Of a stretch of 64,000 bases of DNA, positions 34,982-43,213 are shown piece after piece. The first letter of the stretch is position 1, and each line of letters starts with the position of its first letter. The notes beneath the pieces are model-generated. The model had not been told where the DNA came from and did not search any database. It saw nothing but the letters and a program-made list of their open reading frames with translations. The translations under genes and the position numbers were made by a program. This DNA comes from Arthrobacter_N sp051262515 (GTDB taxonomy: Bacteria > Actinomycetota > Actinomycetes > Actinomycetales > Micrococcaceae), in the NCBI RefSeq assembly GCF_051262515.1, contig NZ_JBIMER010000008.1:81529-145528 (forward strand), given 5' to 3'.

Positions 34982-35980
34982 ATGAAACCGACGGCACTGA
35001 TCATCGACGACCGGGAAGGCCTGCTCGGGCAATCGCCCGGCGCTGCGCGCCTGCGCGAACTCGCGGAGCTCCGGGTCGTCCACGGTTCTCTCGATAACCT
35101 GAGCGACGACTACCTGCGCACCGTGCAGGTGCTGATGGCGGTTCGTGAGCGCACCACCTTGGATGCGGGCTCCCTCGAGAGGCTGCCCGCACTGGAAGTC
35201 CTGTTGCAATCGGGCGGGCACGCCTACCACGTGGACCCCGTTCATCTGGCCGAACGGGGAATCCCGGTTGCGCTCATGCGCAGAGCGGTCGGGCCCAAGG
35301 CCGCGGTCCCGGAACTGACGTTCGCCCTGGCAGTTGCGGCGCTGCGCATGATTCCGGAGGCGCACGCCTCCATGGTCGCTGGGCAGTGGCGACCGTTCAC
35401 CGGTCGGACCCTCAAGGGCAGAACAATGGGCATCCTCGGATACGGTCGCCACGGGGCCAATGTGGCTCGAATCGCCCGGGCCTACGGCATGGACGTCGTC
35501 GTCTGGAGGAGGACCCCCGACAAGACCGTGCTCGAGGACGCGAACCTGGCTGACCTGGACACTGTCCTCAAGGTCAGCGATGTTCTCAGTGTGCACCTGA
35601 AACTCAGCGACGAGTCACGAGGGTTGCTCAACGCCCGACGACTGCAGCAGATGAAGCCAGGTTCCATCCTGGTCAACACCTCACGCGGTGCCGTCGTCGA
35701 CGAAGCCGCACTGATCGACGCCCTGGTCTCCGGTCCCTTGTCGGCTGCCGGTCTGGATGTCTTCTCGCAGGAACCGTTGCCCCACGACTCTCCGCTGCGG
35801 AGCCTGCCCAACACCGTGCTCACACCACACATCGGCTGGACCGTGGAGGAAGTGCTGACCGAGTTCGCCGAGATCGCCGCAGCTCATCTGGAGGCATTCC
35901 TCACAACCGGTCTGGACAGGAACGAGCTGCTCGACCCCGCCGTCGCGCTCCGGAAAAGCTCCATCGGGTCACTGCGGTGA
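34982..35980 (+). CDS. D-isomer-specific 2-hydroxyacid dehydrogenase
   Basis: The 332-residue enzyme shows the NAD fold GRTMGILGYGRHGANVARIA (about 141-160), the catalytic-Arg region LVNTSRGAVVDEAALIDAL, and the Glu/His pair in DVFSQEPLP and LTPHIGW. This is the standard D-2-hydroxyacid dehydrogenase pattern. It would interconvert a 2-hydroxy and a 2-oxo acid. In this cluster the substrate may come from the imported tricarboxylate. It starts 229 bases after tctC and is followed at once by the AbrB pair. Confidence 0.9.
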   Translation: MKPTALIIDDREGLLGQSPGAARLRELAELRVVHGSLDNLSDDYLRTVQVLMAVRERTTLDAGSLERLPALEVLLQSGGHAYHVDPVHLAERGIPVALMRRAVGPKAAVPELTFALAVAALRMIPEAHASMVAGQWRPFTGRTLKGRTMGILGYGRHGANVARIARAYGMDVVVWRRTPDKTVLEDANLADLDTVLKVSDVLSVHLKLSDESRGLLNARRLQQMKPGSILVNTSRGAVVDEAALIDALVSGPLSAAGLDVFSQEPLPHDSPLRSLPNTVLTPHIGWTVEEVLTEFAEIAAAHLEAFLTTGLDRNELLDPAVALRKSSIGSLR

Positions 35981-36014
35981 GGACAGGACCCCTCGGATCA
36001 ATGCGACGGACGCG

Positions 36015-36596
36015 GTGAGCCGAAGGCCCGGCGCGCGGGCTTGGGGGATCGACTGCTTCAAGAGTGCCGCCCTGCTTCTCATGGGCGGTTTCCTGGGTGC
36101 CAGCGTGCTGACTTTGCTGCACATACCCGCCGGTGCCCTGATCGGGGCTGTGAGTGGCGCCATGGCGGTGAACGCCTTGTCCGAAAGGCGCTTTCCGCGC
36201 CGAAAGAGGCACCGCCGGGCCGCTAGGACGCACAGCCGAGCCCTCCCGAGGCCACTGCGTATCACCGGCCAAGTGTTGCTGGGGGTCATCGCAGGCTCCC
36301 AGTTGACCGCGGACACTCTGGGACTTCTGCTCGGCGCCCTCGCCCCCGTCCTTGGCTATGTTGCCGTCCTCCTCGGCAGCACCGTGCTGCTGGCCCGATA
36401 CCTGTTCACCAGGCACCGGATCGACCCGTTGACCGCGGTCATGTCAGCGGCACCGGGAGGCGTCAGCGAGCTCCTCATCTCCGCCCAGCGCCAAGGGGCG
36501 GATCTTCACGTTGTGCTCACCATCCACATGTTCCGTGTGCTGGTGGTCGTGCTGGTCGTCCTGCCAGTGCTGATCCTAACCCTGGAGACCGGATGA
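36015..36596 (+). CDS. AbrB-type membrane protein, first half
   Basis: A GTG start gives 193 residues with about six membrane segments. HIPAGALIGAVSGAMAVNAL, LRITGQVLLGVIAGSQLTAD and AAPGGVSELLISAQRQGADL match the repeat unit of AbrB/AmoA-like membrane proteins, which normally hold two such repeats in one chain of about 350 residues. Here the repeats are on two overlapping genes. The next ATG overlaps this stop (ATGA). Members are often near carboxylate transporters; the function is unclear despite the misleading name AbrB regulator. Confidence 0.75.
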   Translation: MSRRPGARAWGIDCFKSAALLLMGGFLGASVLTLLHIPAGALIGAVSGAMAVNALSERRFPRRKRHRRAARTHSRALPRPLRITGQVLLGVIAGSQLTADTLGLLLGALAPVLGYVAVLLGSTVLLARYLFTRHRIDPLTAVMSAAPGGVSELLISAQRQGADLHVVLTIHMFRVLVVVLVVLPVLILTLETG

Positions 36597-37114
36597 GCCC
36601 CGAACTTCTGGTACTTCTCGCCGGCGGAATGGCCGGCGCCGCAGCGGGACGCCTGGTGCGACTCCCGATGTGGCCGATCACGGGAGCGATCGTGGGATCC
36701 GCGGCCACGACCATGATGCTTACCGTGACCGCCACTGTGCCGTCAGGCCTCAGTTTCGTCGCCCAGGTGCTCGTCGGCACCGCGGTCGGGGCAACTGTGC
36801 TGCCGGGGTTCATGAAGCAACTGCGTGTCCTGGTCCTGCCGGCGGTGATCATCACGGTTTTGCTGATTTCCGTGGGCATCGGTGGTGCCGCAGTGGTCAT
36901 CGCACTCGGGCTGCTGGAACCGCGCGCAGCTCTGCTGGGCATGGTGCCCGGTGGCGTAGGCGAAATGGTTGCCGCCAGTACCGGGCTCAAGGCGGACAGC
37001 GCCCTGGTCGCGGGTCTGCACATCGTGCGGCTTCTGCTGAGCCTATGGGCGCTTCCTCTCCTGATCCGGTGGGCTTCTACCTGGAAGCCTCCCCGCCCTC
37101 CGGACGATCTCTAG
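36593..37114 (+). CDS. AbrB-type membrane protein, second half
   Basis: The 173-residue protein repeats the same unit: LPMWPITGAIVGSAATTMML, FVAQVLVGTAVGATVLPGFM and MVPGGVGEMVAASTGLKADS followed by AGLHIVRLLLSLWALPLLI. It aligns with the preceding protein, so the pair equals one split AbrB chain. Overlap by 4 bases implies coupled translation in equal amounts. The two would form one membrane unit, a division that I infer is functional because both frames are intact. Confidence 0.75.
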   Translation: MSPELLVLLAGGMAGAAAGRLVRLPMWPITGAIVGSAATTMMLTVTATVPSGLSFVAQVLVGTAVGATVLPGFMKQLRVLVLPAVIITVLLISVGIGGAAVVIALGLLEPRAALLGMVPGGVGEMVAASTGLKADSALVAGLHIVRLLLSLWALPLLIRWASTWKPPRPPDDL

Positions 37115-37119
37115 CAGAG

Positions 37120-37134
37120 TGAAGTTTAGCTTCA
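37120..37134. promoter_or_regulatory. Candidate LysR operator, copy 2
   Basis: TGAAGTTTAGCTTCA is a palindrome with perfect arms (GTGAAG and CTTCAC if extended by one base). It lies 6 bases after the second AbrB gene and starts the region before the TctA-TctB unit. It matches the palindrome at the LysR gene. Confidence 0.6.
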
Positions 37135-37276
37135 CCCAGGTCACCACAAGTGGGGCAATCAAGCGAGGACCCACTCGTGGTGGATTCGTGCCTCTAGAGA
37201 CAGAACCTAGGCGTAGTTCGCCTGCCCTATCATCACGCCTTATCCCCAATGATCCTGCTGACCCCACTCCGTGGAA

Positions 37277-37291
37277 TGAAGTGTTTCTTCA
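37277..37291. promoter_or_regulatory. Candidate LysR operator, copy 3
   Basis: TGAAGTGTTTCTTCA repeats the TGAAG-N5-CTTCA arrangement 157 bases after copy 2 and 129 bases before the small gene at 37406. Two sites at this distance could allow loop formation or control of a promoter between them and 37406. Confidence 0.55.
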
Positions 37292-37405
37292 CGGTATTTG
37301 CAGTAAGTCGCATCTACTTAAGTCACAAAGATAGGGTGAAGCTCGTTACTGTTAGCTGAGTCACTAGCCTCCAACCCCAGTGACTCGGCCCTGAAAGGAA
37401 AAACG

Positions 37406-37618
37406 ATGGGACCCACTATGACCCCAATGCAGGCCCGTGGATCTGTGCTCACGCAAAGTACCCGGAGCGCGCCAGGCCGTCAGGGGTTGCCCCGTGAGTG
37501 GCAGGCTGCACGCATGCGTGAACAGCCGGGCGGCCCCGGCCCGCAGGCGTATTCCTGGGACACGGTTACCGCCACCGGAGACCTCTCCAAGCTCGTGGGG
37601 GAGGCGCGCTCATGGTAG
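37406..37618 (+). CDS. Small hypothetical protein, coupled to tctAB
   Basis: GAAAGGAAAAACG precedes ATG at 37406, one of the better ribosome sites in this part. The 70-residue product is hydrophilic, rich in Gln, Pro and Arg, with MTPMQARGSVLTQSTRSAPG at the start and TATGDLSKLVGEARSW at the end. Its stop lies inside the start of the TctA-TctB gene (overlap of 7 bases), so it may work as a leader peptide that couples translation. I do not recognise a family. Confidence 0.5.
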   Translation: MGPTMTPMQARGSVLTQSTRSAPGRQGLPREWQAARMREQPGGPGPQAYSWDTVTATGDLSKLVGEARSW

Positions 37619-39591
37619 ATGCAGCCCTTGCCGCACTGGAGGCGTTCCTAGACCCGAGCATGTTGCTCTTTCTCTTGATCGGCGTTGTCGCGGGACTTGT
37701 CATCGGCGTCATTCCGGGACTTGGAGGCACCGGTGCCGTCGCGGTGCTGCTTCCCTTTGTGTTCGTGCTTGATCCGGCGCAGGCCATGGCATTGATTATC
37801 GGTGCCGTCGCAGTCGTCCACACTTCGGATGCCGTTACCTCCATTCTCATAGGTATCCCCGGTTCGGCTTCGGCTTCCGTTCTGCTCCTCGACGCCCATC
37901 AGATGGCCCGCAAGGGCCAGGGGGCGAGGGCACTATCGATCTCATTCCTGTCCTCGATGATCGGTGGTCTCATCGGCGTCGTTACCCTGACGCTGGCCAT
38001 CCCGATCGCGCGCCCGCTGGTACTGTCTCTGGGCTCGCCCGAGATCTTCATGTTGACCGTGCTGGGTGTTGCATTGACGGCCATGCTGTCCAAGGGCCAC
38101 GTACTCAAAGGACTCATCGCGGGCCTGTTCGGCATTCTTTTGGCGCAGATCGGCGGGGCGCCGACCTCACCGGAGTACAGGTACACCTTCGGTTCCCTCT
38201 ACCTCACCGAGGGGCTGGGGCTTGTCGCCGTCGCCTTGGGAATTTTCGGGGTTGCGGAAATCATTTCTCTGGTGGCCCGCAAGGGTGCCATCTCCAGCGT
38301 GGAGGACCTCGGATCCGGCTGGGGAGAAGGAGCCAGGGATGTCGTCAAGCACTGGTTCCACGTTGTGCGCGCGTCCATGATCGGCGTACTGGTTGGCATC
38401 CTGCCGGGTGTGGGTGCGACCGCCGGCTCCTGGATGGCATACGGGCAGGCTCAAGCGACCTCTCGCGGGAAGAACAAGGGCAACTTCGGCAGCGGTGATC
38501 CCCGCGGGGTCATCGCCCCGTCCGCCGCCGGAAACGCGGTAGAGGCCGGTGCACTGATCCCGACCCTCCTCTTCGGCATCCCCGGCGCCGCTCCCTTCGC
38601 ACTGCTCCTGGGCGCCCTGTTGATCTTCGGCATCGAGCCGGGTCCCCGAATCCTCACGAACAACCTCGATATCGTCTACGTCATCGTGTGGTCGTTCGCC
38701 ATCGCGAGCGTGGTCGGTGCCCTGTTCTGCTTCCTTCTAGCCAAGCCCCTGGCCAAGCTAAGCTTCGTCCGCTTTCCGTTGCTTGCGGCGGCGATCATTC
38801 CGGTCCTGTTCATGAGTGGCTTCCAGGAACCCCTCGAGCTACAGGTCTTTTGGGTGATGTTGCTGTTGGGCGTGGCGGGCTGGGTCATGAAGACCTTCGA
38901 CGTGCCTCGCGCCCCGTTCCTCATCGGATTCGTTCTTGCCATTCCGCTCGAACGCTATTACTTCCTCACCGCCAATCTGTATGACTTCACCGAATGGGTC
39001 ACCCGTCCCGCGGTCCTAGTCATGATCGCGATCCTGGTCGTTCCGGCCGTGGTCAGCCTGGTCCAAAAACTGCGAGGAAAGGGTGAACCGGAGGGAACGA
39101 TCCGTGAAGGAGCTGAGACCGGGGACTCGGTGGCCCCAACGTTCCTGTACCCGGTGGTTACTGCAGCGCTCCTGGCCCTGTTCCTCACAGGATTCGTCCT
39201 GGCGCAGTCCTTCTCAGAGGCAGCCGGACTGTTTCCGAAACTAGTCGGGGGGATCGGTGCGATCCTGTGCATCATCGCCCTCATGGTCGACATCCGGAAG
39301 CACCGAGCCGCCAAGCGGCTCGAAAGCAACCCGGACAGAAGCGCATGGCACCAGATGCTGCGCACAGTGGCCATCTCCCTGCTGTGGATCCTCGGCTACA
39401 TCATGATCGTCTACGTCTTCGGAATGCTGGTCGGAACCATCATCTATGTGCCGGTGTTCCTGTGGCTGGTGGCCAGAGCGCGCATTCGCACGATTATCGT
39501 CTACCCGATCGTGCTCCTGGGGTTCCTTCTGGTCCTGCAGGAATACGCCCAGATCGTCATGCCCGTCGGTTACATCTATCTGGGCATCTGA
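37612..39591 (+). CDS. TctA-TctB fusion, tripartite tricarboxylate transporter membrane component
   Basis: The 659-residue protein holds a large TctA domain (about 1-500) with VAGLVIGVIPGLGGTGAVAV, HTSDAVTSILIGIPGSASAS and VGILPGVGATAGSWMAYGQA, and a C-terminal TctB domain (about 510-659) with four membrane segments such as TFLYPVVTAALLALFLTGFV and the late LGYIMIVYVFGMLVGTIIYV. These are normally separate proteins; fusion occurs in some actinobacteria. With the TctC receptor it imports a tricarboxylate using an ion gradient. Confidence 0.93.
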   Translation: MVDAALAALEAFLDPSMLLFLLIGVVAGLVIGVIPGLGGTGAVAVLLPFVFVLDPAQAMALIIGAVAVVHTSDAVTSILIGIPGSASASVLLLDAHQMARKGQGARALSISFLSSMIGGLIGVVTLTLAIPIARPLVLSLGSPEIFMLTVLGVALTAMLSKGHVLKGLIAGLFGILLAQIGGAPTSPEYRYTFGSLYLTEGLGLVAVALGIFGVAEIISLVARKGAISSVEDLGSGWGEGARDVVKHWFHVVRASMIGVLVGILPGVGATAGSWMAYGQAQATSRGKNKGNFGSGDPRGVIAPSAAGNAVEAGALIPTLLFGIPGAAPFALLLGALLIFGIEPGPRILTNNLDIVYVIVWSFAIASVVGALFCFLLAKPLAKLSFVRFPLLAAAIIPVLFMSGFQEPLELQVFWVMLLLGVAGWVMKTFDVPRAPFLIGFVLAIPLERYYFLTANLYDFTEWVTRPAVLVMIAILVVPAVVSLVQKLRGKGEPEGTIREGAETGDSVAPTFLYPVVTAALLALFLTGFVLAQSFSEAAGLFPKLVGGIGAILCIIALMVDIRKHRAAKRLESNPDRSAWHQMLRTVAISLLWILGYIMIVYVFGMLVGTIIYVPVFLWLVARARIRTIIVYPIVLLGFLLVLQEYAQIVMPVGYIYLGI

Positions 39592-39612
39592 CCAGGATCG
39601 AAAAGGAAGAAC

Positions 39613-40779
39613 ATGAATTCATCCGACATCACCGTTGCCGTCCCGGTCGGCAACCAGCCGCGCGAACTCAACGTGGCCGTCATGCCCGGGGATGGGATCG
39701 GCCCCGAGCTCGTCCGCAGTGCGGTCCGGATCATGCAGGCCGCTTGCGCGATGACCGGTCTCACGCTCCATACCAGCGAAGAACGAGCAGGCGCCGAGTT
39801 GTACCGTGAGACCGGTTCGGCGCTGCTCCCCGGCGCTCTCGATCGGCTCCGCTCCGCGGACGGTGTGCTCAAGGGCCCCGTCGGTTTGCCCGAGGTGCGC
39901 AAACCCGACGGCACCGAGGGCGGCCTCCTGGGCGGCATCCTCCGGATCGAGTTGGACACCTTCGCCAACGTACGCCCGGTGCGACTCCTGCCCGGCGTTC
40001 GGGCTGCCACCACGGCCGAGCCCGGCTCCATCGACTATGTGATCGTGCGAGAGAACACCGAGGGGCTCTACCTGTCGCGCGGAGCCGGCGTGCGCAACTA
40101 CCACGCGGCCTCGGATCAGATGCTGATCACCCGTGCCGGCACCGAGAGGGTTGTCCGCTTCGCGTTCGAGACTGCCCTGCGAAGGACCGGCGCCCCCCGT
40201 GATGGCGTCCGCCGGGTGACCTGCGTGGACAAGAGCAATGTCCTGCGCAGTTTCGCCCTGTTCCGGGAAGTCTTCGACGAGATGGCCACCGAGTACCCAC
40301 AGGTCGAGGCCGACCACTGCTACGCCGACGCGGCCGCACACGCGCTCGTCACCGAGCCGGACCGTTTTGACGTGCTGGTAATGGAGAACTTCCTCGGCGA
40401 CATCCTGAGCGACCTGGGCGCTGGAACCGTCGGCGGACTGGGCATGTGCCCCTCGGGGAACATCGGCGCAGACGCCGCCTACTTCGAACCCATCCACGGC
40501 AGCGCCCCGCTCATTGCCGGTCGCAACCTCGCTAACCCTGTGTCCCAGATACTTAGCGGCGCGATGCTCCTCAACCATTGTGGCCATCCCGGAGCCGCAC
40601 AAAGCATCGAGTTGGCGGTCGAAACAGCCTTCGCCGACGGCCACATACCCATCCTGCCCACGGGATCCCCCACAACGGGAACCGAAGCAGTCACGGAAAC
40701 CGTACTCGGATACCTACCATCCGCTGGACAGTGCATTCGGGATGAATCCCAAAATAAGAATCCCCGAAAGGAACCCTGA
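39613..40779 (+). CDS. Isocitrate/isopropylmalate dehydrogenase-family enzyme
   Basis: The 388-residue protein opens with LNVAVMPGDGIGPELVRSAV and shows IVRENTEGLYLSRGAG, TCVDKSNVLR with the catalytic Lys, NFLGDILSDLGAGTVGGLG with the metal Asp residues, and EPIHGSAPLIAGRNLANP. These are the hallmarks of metal-dependent decarboxylating 2-hydroxyacid dehydrogenases such as IPMDH, tartrate dehydrogenase and homoisocitrate dehydrogenase. Which substrate it takes cannot be read from sequence. Its stop overlaps the next ATG by one base. Confidence 0.9.
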   Translation: MNSSDITVAVPVGNQPRELNVAVMPGDGIGPELVRSAVRIMQAACAMTGLTLHTSEERAGAELYRETGSALLPGALDRLRSADGVLKGPVGLPEVRKPDGTEGGLLGGILRIELDTFANVRPVRLLPGVRAATTAEPGSIDYVIVRENTEGLYLSRGAGVRNYHAASDQMLITRAGTERVVRFAFETALRRTGAPRDGVRRVTCVDKSNVLRSFALFREVFDEMATEYPQVEADHCYADAAAHALVTEPDRFDVLVMENFLGDILSDLGAGTVGGLGMCPSGNIGADAAYFEPIHGSAPLIAGRNLANPVSQILSGAMLLNHCGHPGAAQSIELAVETAFADGHIPILPTGSPTTGTEAVTETVLGYLPSAGQCIRDESQNKNPRKEP

Positions 40780-41177
40780 TGAGCATCGTTCTGGCATATG
40801 TGCCACATACCCGCGGCGAAGCGGCCCTTCTGTTCGCAATCAAAGAAGCCTCCCTTCACCACACACAGCTGATAGTGGTGAACTCATCCCGCGGCGGGGC
40901 GCTCGGGGACCCGCACTTGGCTTCGGCCGAACAGTTGGACGCACTACGCGATCTGGGGGAAAAAGCGGGAATCGAGGTCGAGATCGAGCAACCAATCCGA
41001 AACGAGGACCCCGACTTTGAAGTGCTTGAGGCTGCCAAGAGGCATGGGGCGACCATGATCGTCCTTGCCACGCGTCGCCGCTCGACGGTGGGCAAATTCG
41101 TGTTGGGCAGCACGGCCCAGCGAATCATTATGAACGCCGACGTTCCAGTCGTCACCGTGAAACCAGCCCGTCCCTAA
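40779..41177 (+). CDS. Universal stress protein (UspA family)
   Basis: The 132-residue protein starts MSIVLAYVPHTRGEAALLFA and ends with the UspA nucleotide motif LATRRRSTVGKFVLGSTAQR and PVVTVKPARP, i.e. G-x2-G-x9-G-(S/T)-like spacing for ATP binding. It is translationally coupled to the dehydrogenase. USP genes occur inside several carboxylate-uptake clusters, where they may regulate transport; no direct role is known here. Confidence 0.9.
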   Translation: MSIVLAYVPHTRGEAALLFAIKEASLHHTQLIVVNSSRGGALGDPHLASAEQLDALRDLGEKAGIEVEIEQPIRNEDPDFEVLEAAKRHGATMIVLATRRRSTVGKFVLGSTAQRIIMNADVPVVTVKPARP

Positions 41178-41238
41178 GTCCTTTACCCGAGAGCCATGCG
41201 CTCGCCTCACCGCGAACAGACAAGAATAGGAAACGCCC

Positions 41239-42726
41239 ATGACCAGCAATCAGACCCATCAAATCACTCACGCCGACGTGATCGTCGTCGGAGGGGGCAA
41301 CGCCGGCTTCTCGGCCGCCCACGCAGCGGCCGAGCGAGGCCGCTCGGTGGTACTCCTCGAGAAGGGAGAGGCGGACATGGCAGGCGGCAACAGCTACTAC
41401 ACCGCCGGGGCCACCCGCATCTCCCACGACGGCTTCGAAGGCATTCGCGATGTGGTGGAGCCCGACGACCGCCATCCACTGACCGAGGTGCCGCCGTATT
41501 CGCCCGAGGAGTACGCCGCAGATCTGGCCAAAGTGACCAACGGTAAGAACTATTCGGATCTGACGCAGGTGCTCGTCACAGAGAGCCAGCCGACTCTTCG
41601 ATGGCTACACGGACTCGGGCTCAAGTACCGGCTGATGTACGAGCGCCAGGCCTACGAGCGGCCGGACGGCGGCTACCTGTTCTGGGGTGGTCTGCACATC
41701 GGCAACGTCGGCGGAGGCGAAGGCCTCATCGCCGACCACACCCGGGTGGCGCACGAGCTGGGCATCGACGTCCGCTACGGCCATGACGTGACCGGTCTGC
41801 TGGTCGAGAACGGCAAGGTGGTGGGCGCCGAGTTCACGGACTCCAACGGGCAGGCCGGGCAGCTCAGGTCCGAATCGGTGGTCCTGGCTGCCGGCGGCTT
41901 CGAGACGAACCCCGAGCTCCGCCGCGAACACCTAGGTGAGGGATGGGAGAACGCGAAAGTGCGAGGCACCCCCTACAACAACGGATCGCTCCTCCAGGCG
42001 GCACTCGATCTGGGGGCCGCTCCGGGAGGGGACTGGAGCACCTGCCACAGTGTCCAGTGGGACGCCTTCACCGAAAAGAACGAAAGCAACCGCGAACTCA
42101 CCAACCGGCTCACGCGAGGGGGCTACCCGCTCGGCATCATCGTGAACACCGAGGGGAGGCGTTTCCTCGACGAGGGCGCCGACTTCCGCAACTACACCTA
42201 CGCCAAGTACGGGGCCGAGATCCTCAAACAGCCCGGATCGATCGCGTACCAAGTCTTCGACGCCTCGCAGCGCGCCCTCCTGCGGAGCGAAGAGTACGAC
42301 ATGCCGGGCATCTCCGTGGAGAGCGCCGACTCGATCGAGGAACTCGCACGCAAGATCAATGTGGACCCCTCACATCTGGCCGCCACCGTCGAGGCATTCA
42401 ACTCCTCTATCGACCTCAACATTGCCTGGGACCCCACCGTGAAGGACGGCCGGAAGGCCGAGGTCGAGCCGCCCAAGAGCAACTGGGCCGCCCCCTTGGA
42501 AACGGGCCCCTTCTACGCCTTCGCCGTCACCTGCGGAATTACCTTCACCTTCGGAGGCTTGAAGGCTGATACCCACGGCCGAGTCCTGAGGGCGGACGGG
42601 GAGGCCATAGATGGGCTCTACGTCTGCGGTGAGATGCTAGGTGGTCTCTTCAGCGAGAACTACCCGGGCGGGACAGGTTTGGCCGCCGGCATGGTGTTCG
42701 GTCGACGGGCGGGGCAACTAGCCTAA
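41239..42726 (+). CDS. tcuA: FAD-dependent tricarballylate dehydrogenase-like protein (TcuA)
   Basis: The 495-residue flavoprotein has the dinucleotide motif DVIVVGGGNAGFSAAHAAAE (about 13-32), LEKGEADMAGGNSYYTAGAT, SVVLAAGGFETNPELRREHL, and the C-terminal LKADTHGRVLRADGEAIDGL and GLFSENYPGGTGLAAGMVFG. It matches the fumarate-reductase/succinate-dehydrogenase-like branch that contains TcuA, which oxidises tricarballylate to cis-aconitate. No TcuB partner is seen nearby. It is the last gene of the transport/catabolic unit and is followed by a strong hairpin. Confidence 0.9.
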   Translation: MTSNQTHQITHADVIVVGGGNAGFSAAHAAAERGRSVVLLEKGEADMAGGNSYYTAGATRISHDGFEGIRDVVEPDDRHPLTEVPPYSPEEYAADLAKVTNGKNYSDLTQVLVTESQPTLRWLHGLGLKYRLMYERQAYERPDGGYLFWGGLHIGNVGGGEGLIADHTRVAHELGIDVRYGHDVTGLLVENGKVVGAEFTDSNGQAGQLRSESVVLAAGGFETNPELRREHLGEGWENAKVRGTPYNNGSLLQAALDLGAAPGGDWSTCHSVQWDAFTEKNESNRELTNRLTRGGYPLGIIVNTEGRRFLDEGADFRNYTYAKYGAEILKQPGSIAYQVFDASQRALLRSEEYDMPGISVESADSIEELARKINVDPSHLAATVEAFNSSIDLNIAWDPTVKDGRKAEVEPPKSNWAAPLETGPFYAFAVTCGITFTFGGLKADTHGRVLRADGEAIDGLYVCGEMLGGLFSENYPGGTGLAAGMVFGRRAGQLA

Positions 42727-42758
42727 AGTTGGCCTCCCAATGCCTCGAACTGGAACGT

Positions 42759-42804
42759 GCGACCGCACCACAAGGCCCCAACGCAGGCCATGTGGTGCGG
42801 TCGC
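42759..42804 (+). terminator. Long hairpin terminator after tcuA
   Basis: GCGACCGCACCACA (42759-42772) pairs perfectly with TGTGGTGCGGTCGC (42791-42804), and GGCC/GGCC in the loop can extend the stem. It lies 33 bases past the tcuA stop and most likely ends the cluster. Confidence 0.8.
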
Positions 42805-42985
42805 GGGATTATCCCGACAACCCGAAACCGACTAGTGGCGAATATGCCGGCGGATGGCCGCTGGCCGGGGACTCCCCTCTTGCGCAGGGCGTTCCCGGGT
42901 GCGCTGAGATCCATGAGCATGACGCCATGCCTTCCTACAAGGAAGAACCACGTCGTGCCTTCCGCGGTGCATTTCCCGCTCAGGC

Positions 42986-43213
42986 TCATCTTTGGTCGGA
43001 GGGCGCTCCGCGGGAATCGCGAAGATTCTCGACGGCGGGGGTGACACCTACTTCGCTGACCGCAACAGGACCAAGATTGGGGTCCTCCTCGTCTGGACCG
43101 AGGTCTTCTCGACTTGGGAAGAGCGGAGCGTCATCCGTCGTCTCGGAGTCCGCTTCAGTGGTCCCCGCGGAGGTATCGGCTGGATCCGGAAAATCTTCTG
43201 ATGAACCGCCCAT
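42986..43213 (-). CDS. Small acidic hypothetical protein
   Basis: From ATG at 43213, with AAAGGA 7 bases upstream, a 75-residue product is read. It begins MGGSSEDFPDPADTSAGTTE and is rich in Asp, Glu, Ser and Pro with few hydrophobic residues, so it is probably disordered. No family is recognised. The ribosome site is the main support. The longer reading to 43282 has no such site. Confidence 0.4.
   Translation of the reverse strand: MGGSSEDFPDPADTSAGTTEADSETTDDAPLFPSREDLGPDEEDPNLGPVAVSEVGVTPAVENLRDSRGAPSDQR

Noticed and set aside
42723..42989. An 88-codon minus-strand frame after tcuA
   Set aside because: It runs through the perfect terminator hairpin of tcuA and has no ribosome site or motif.
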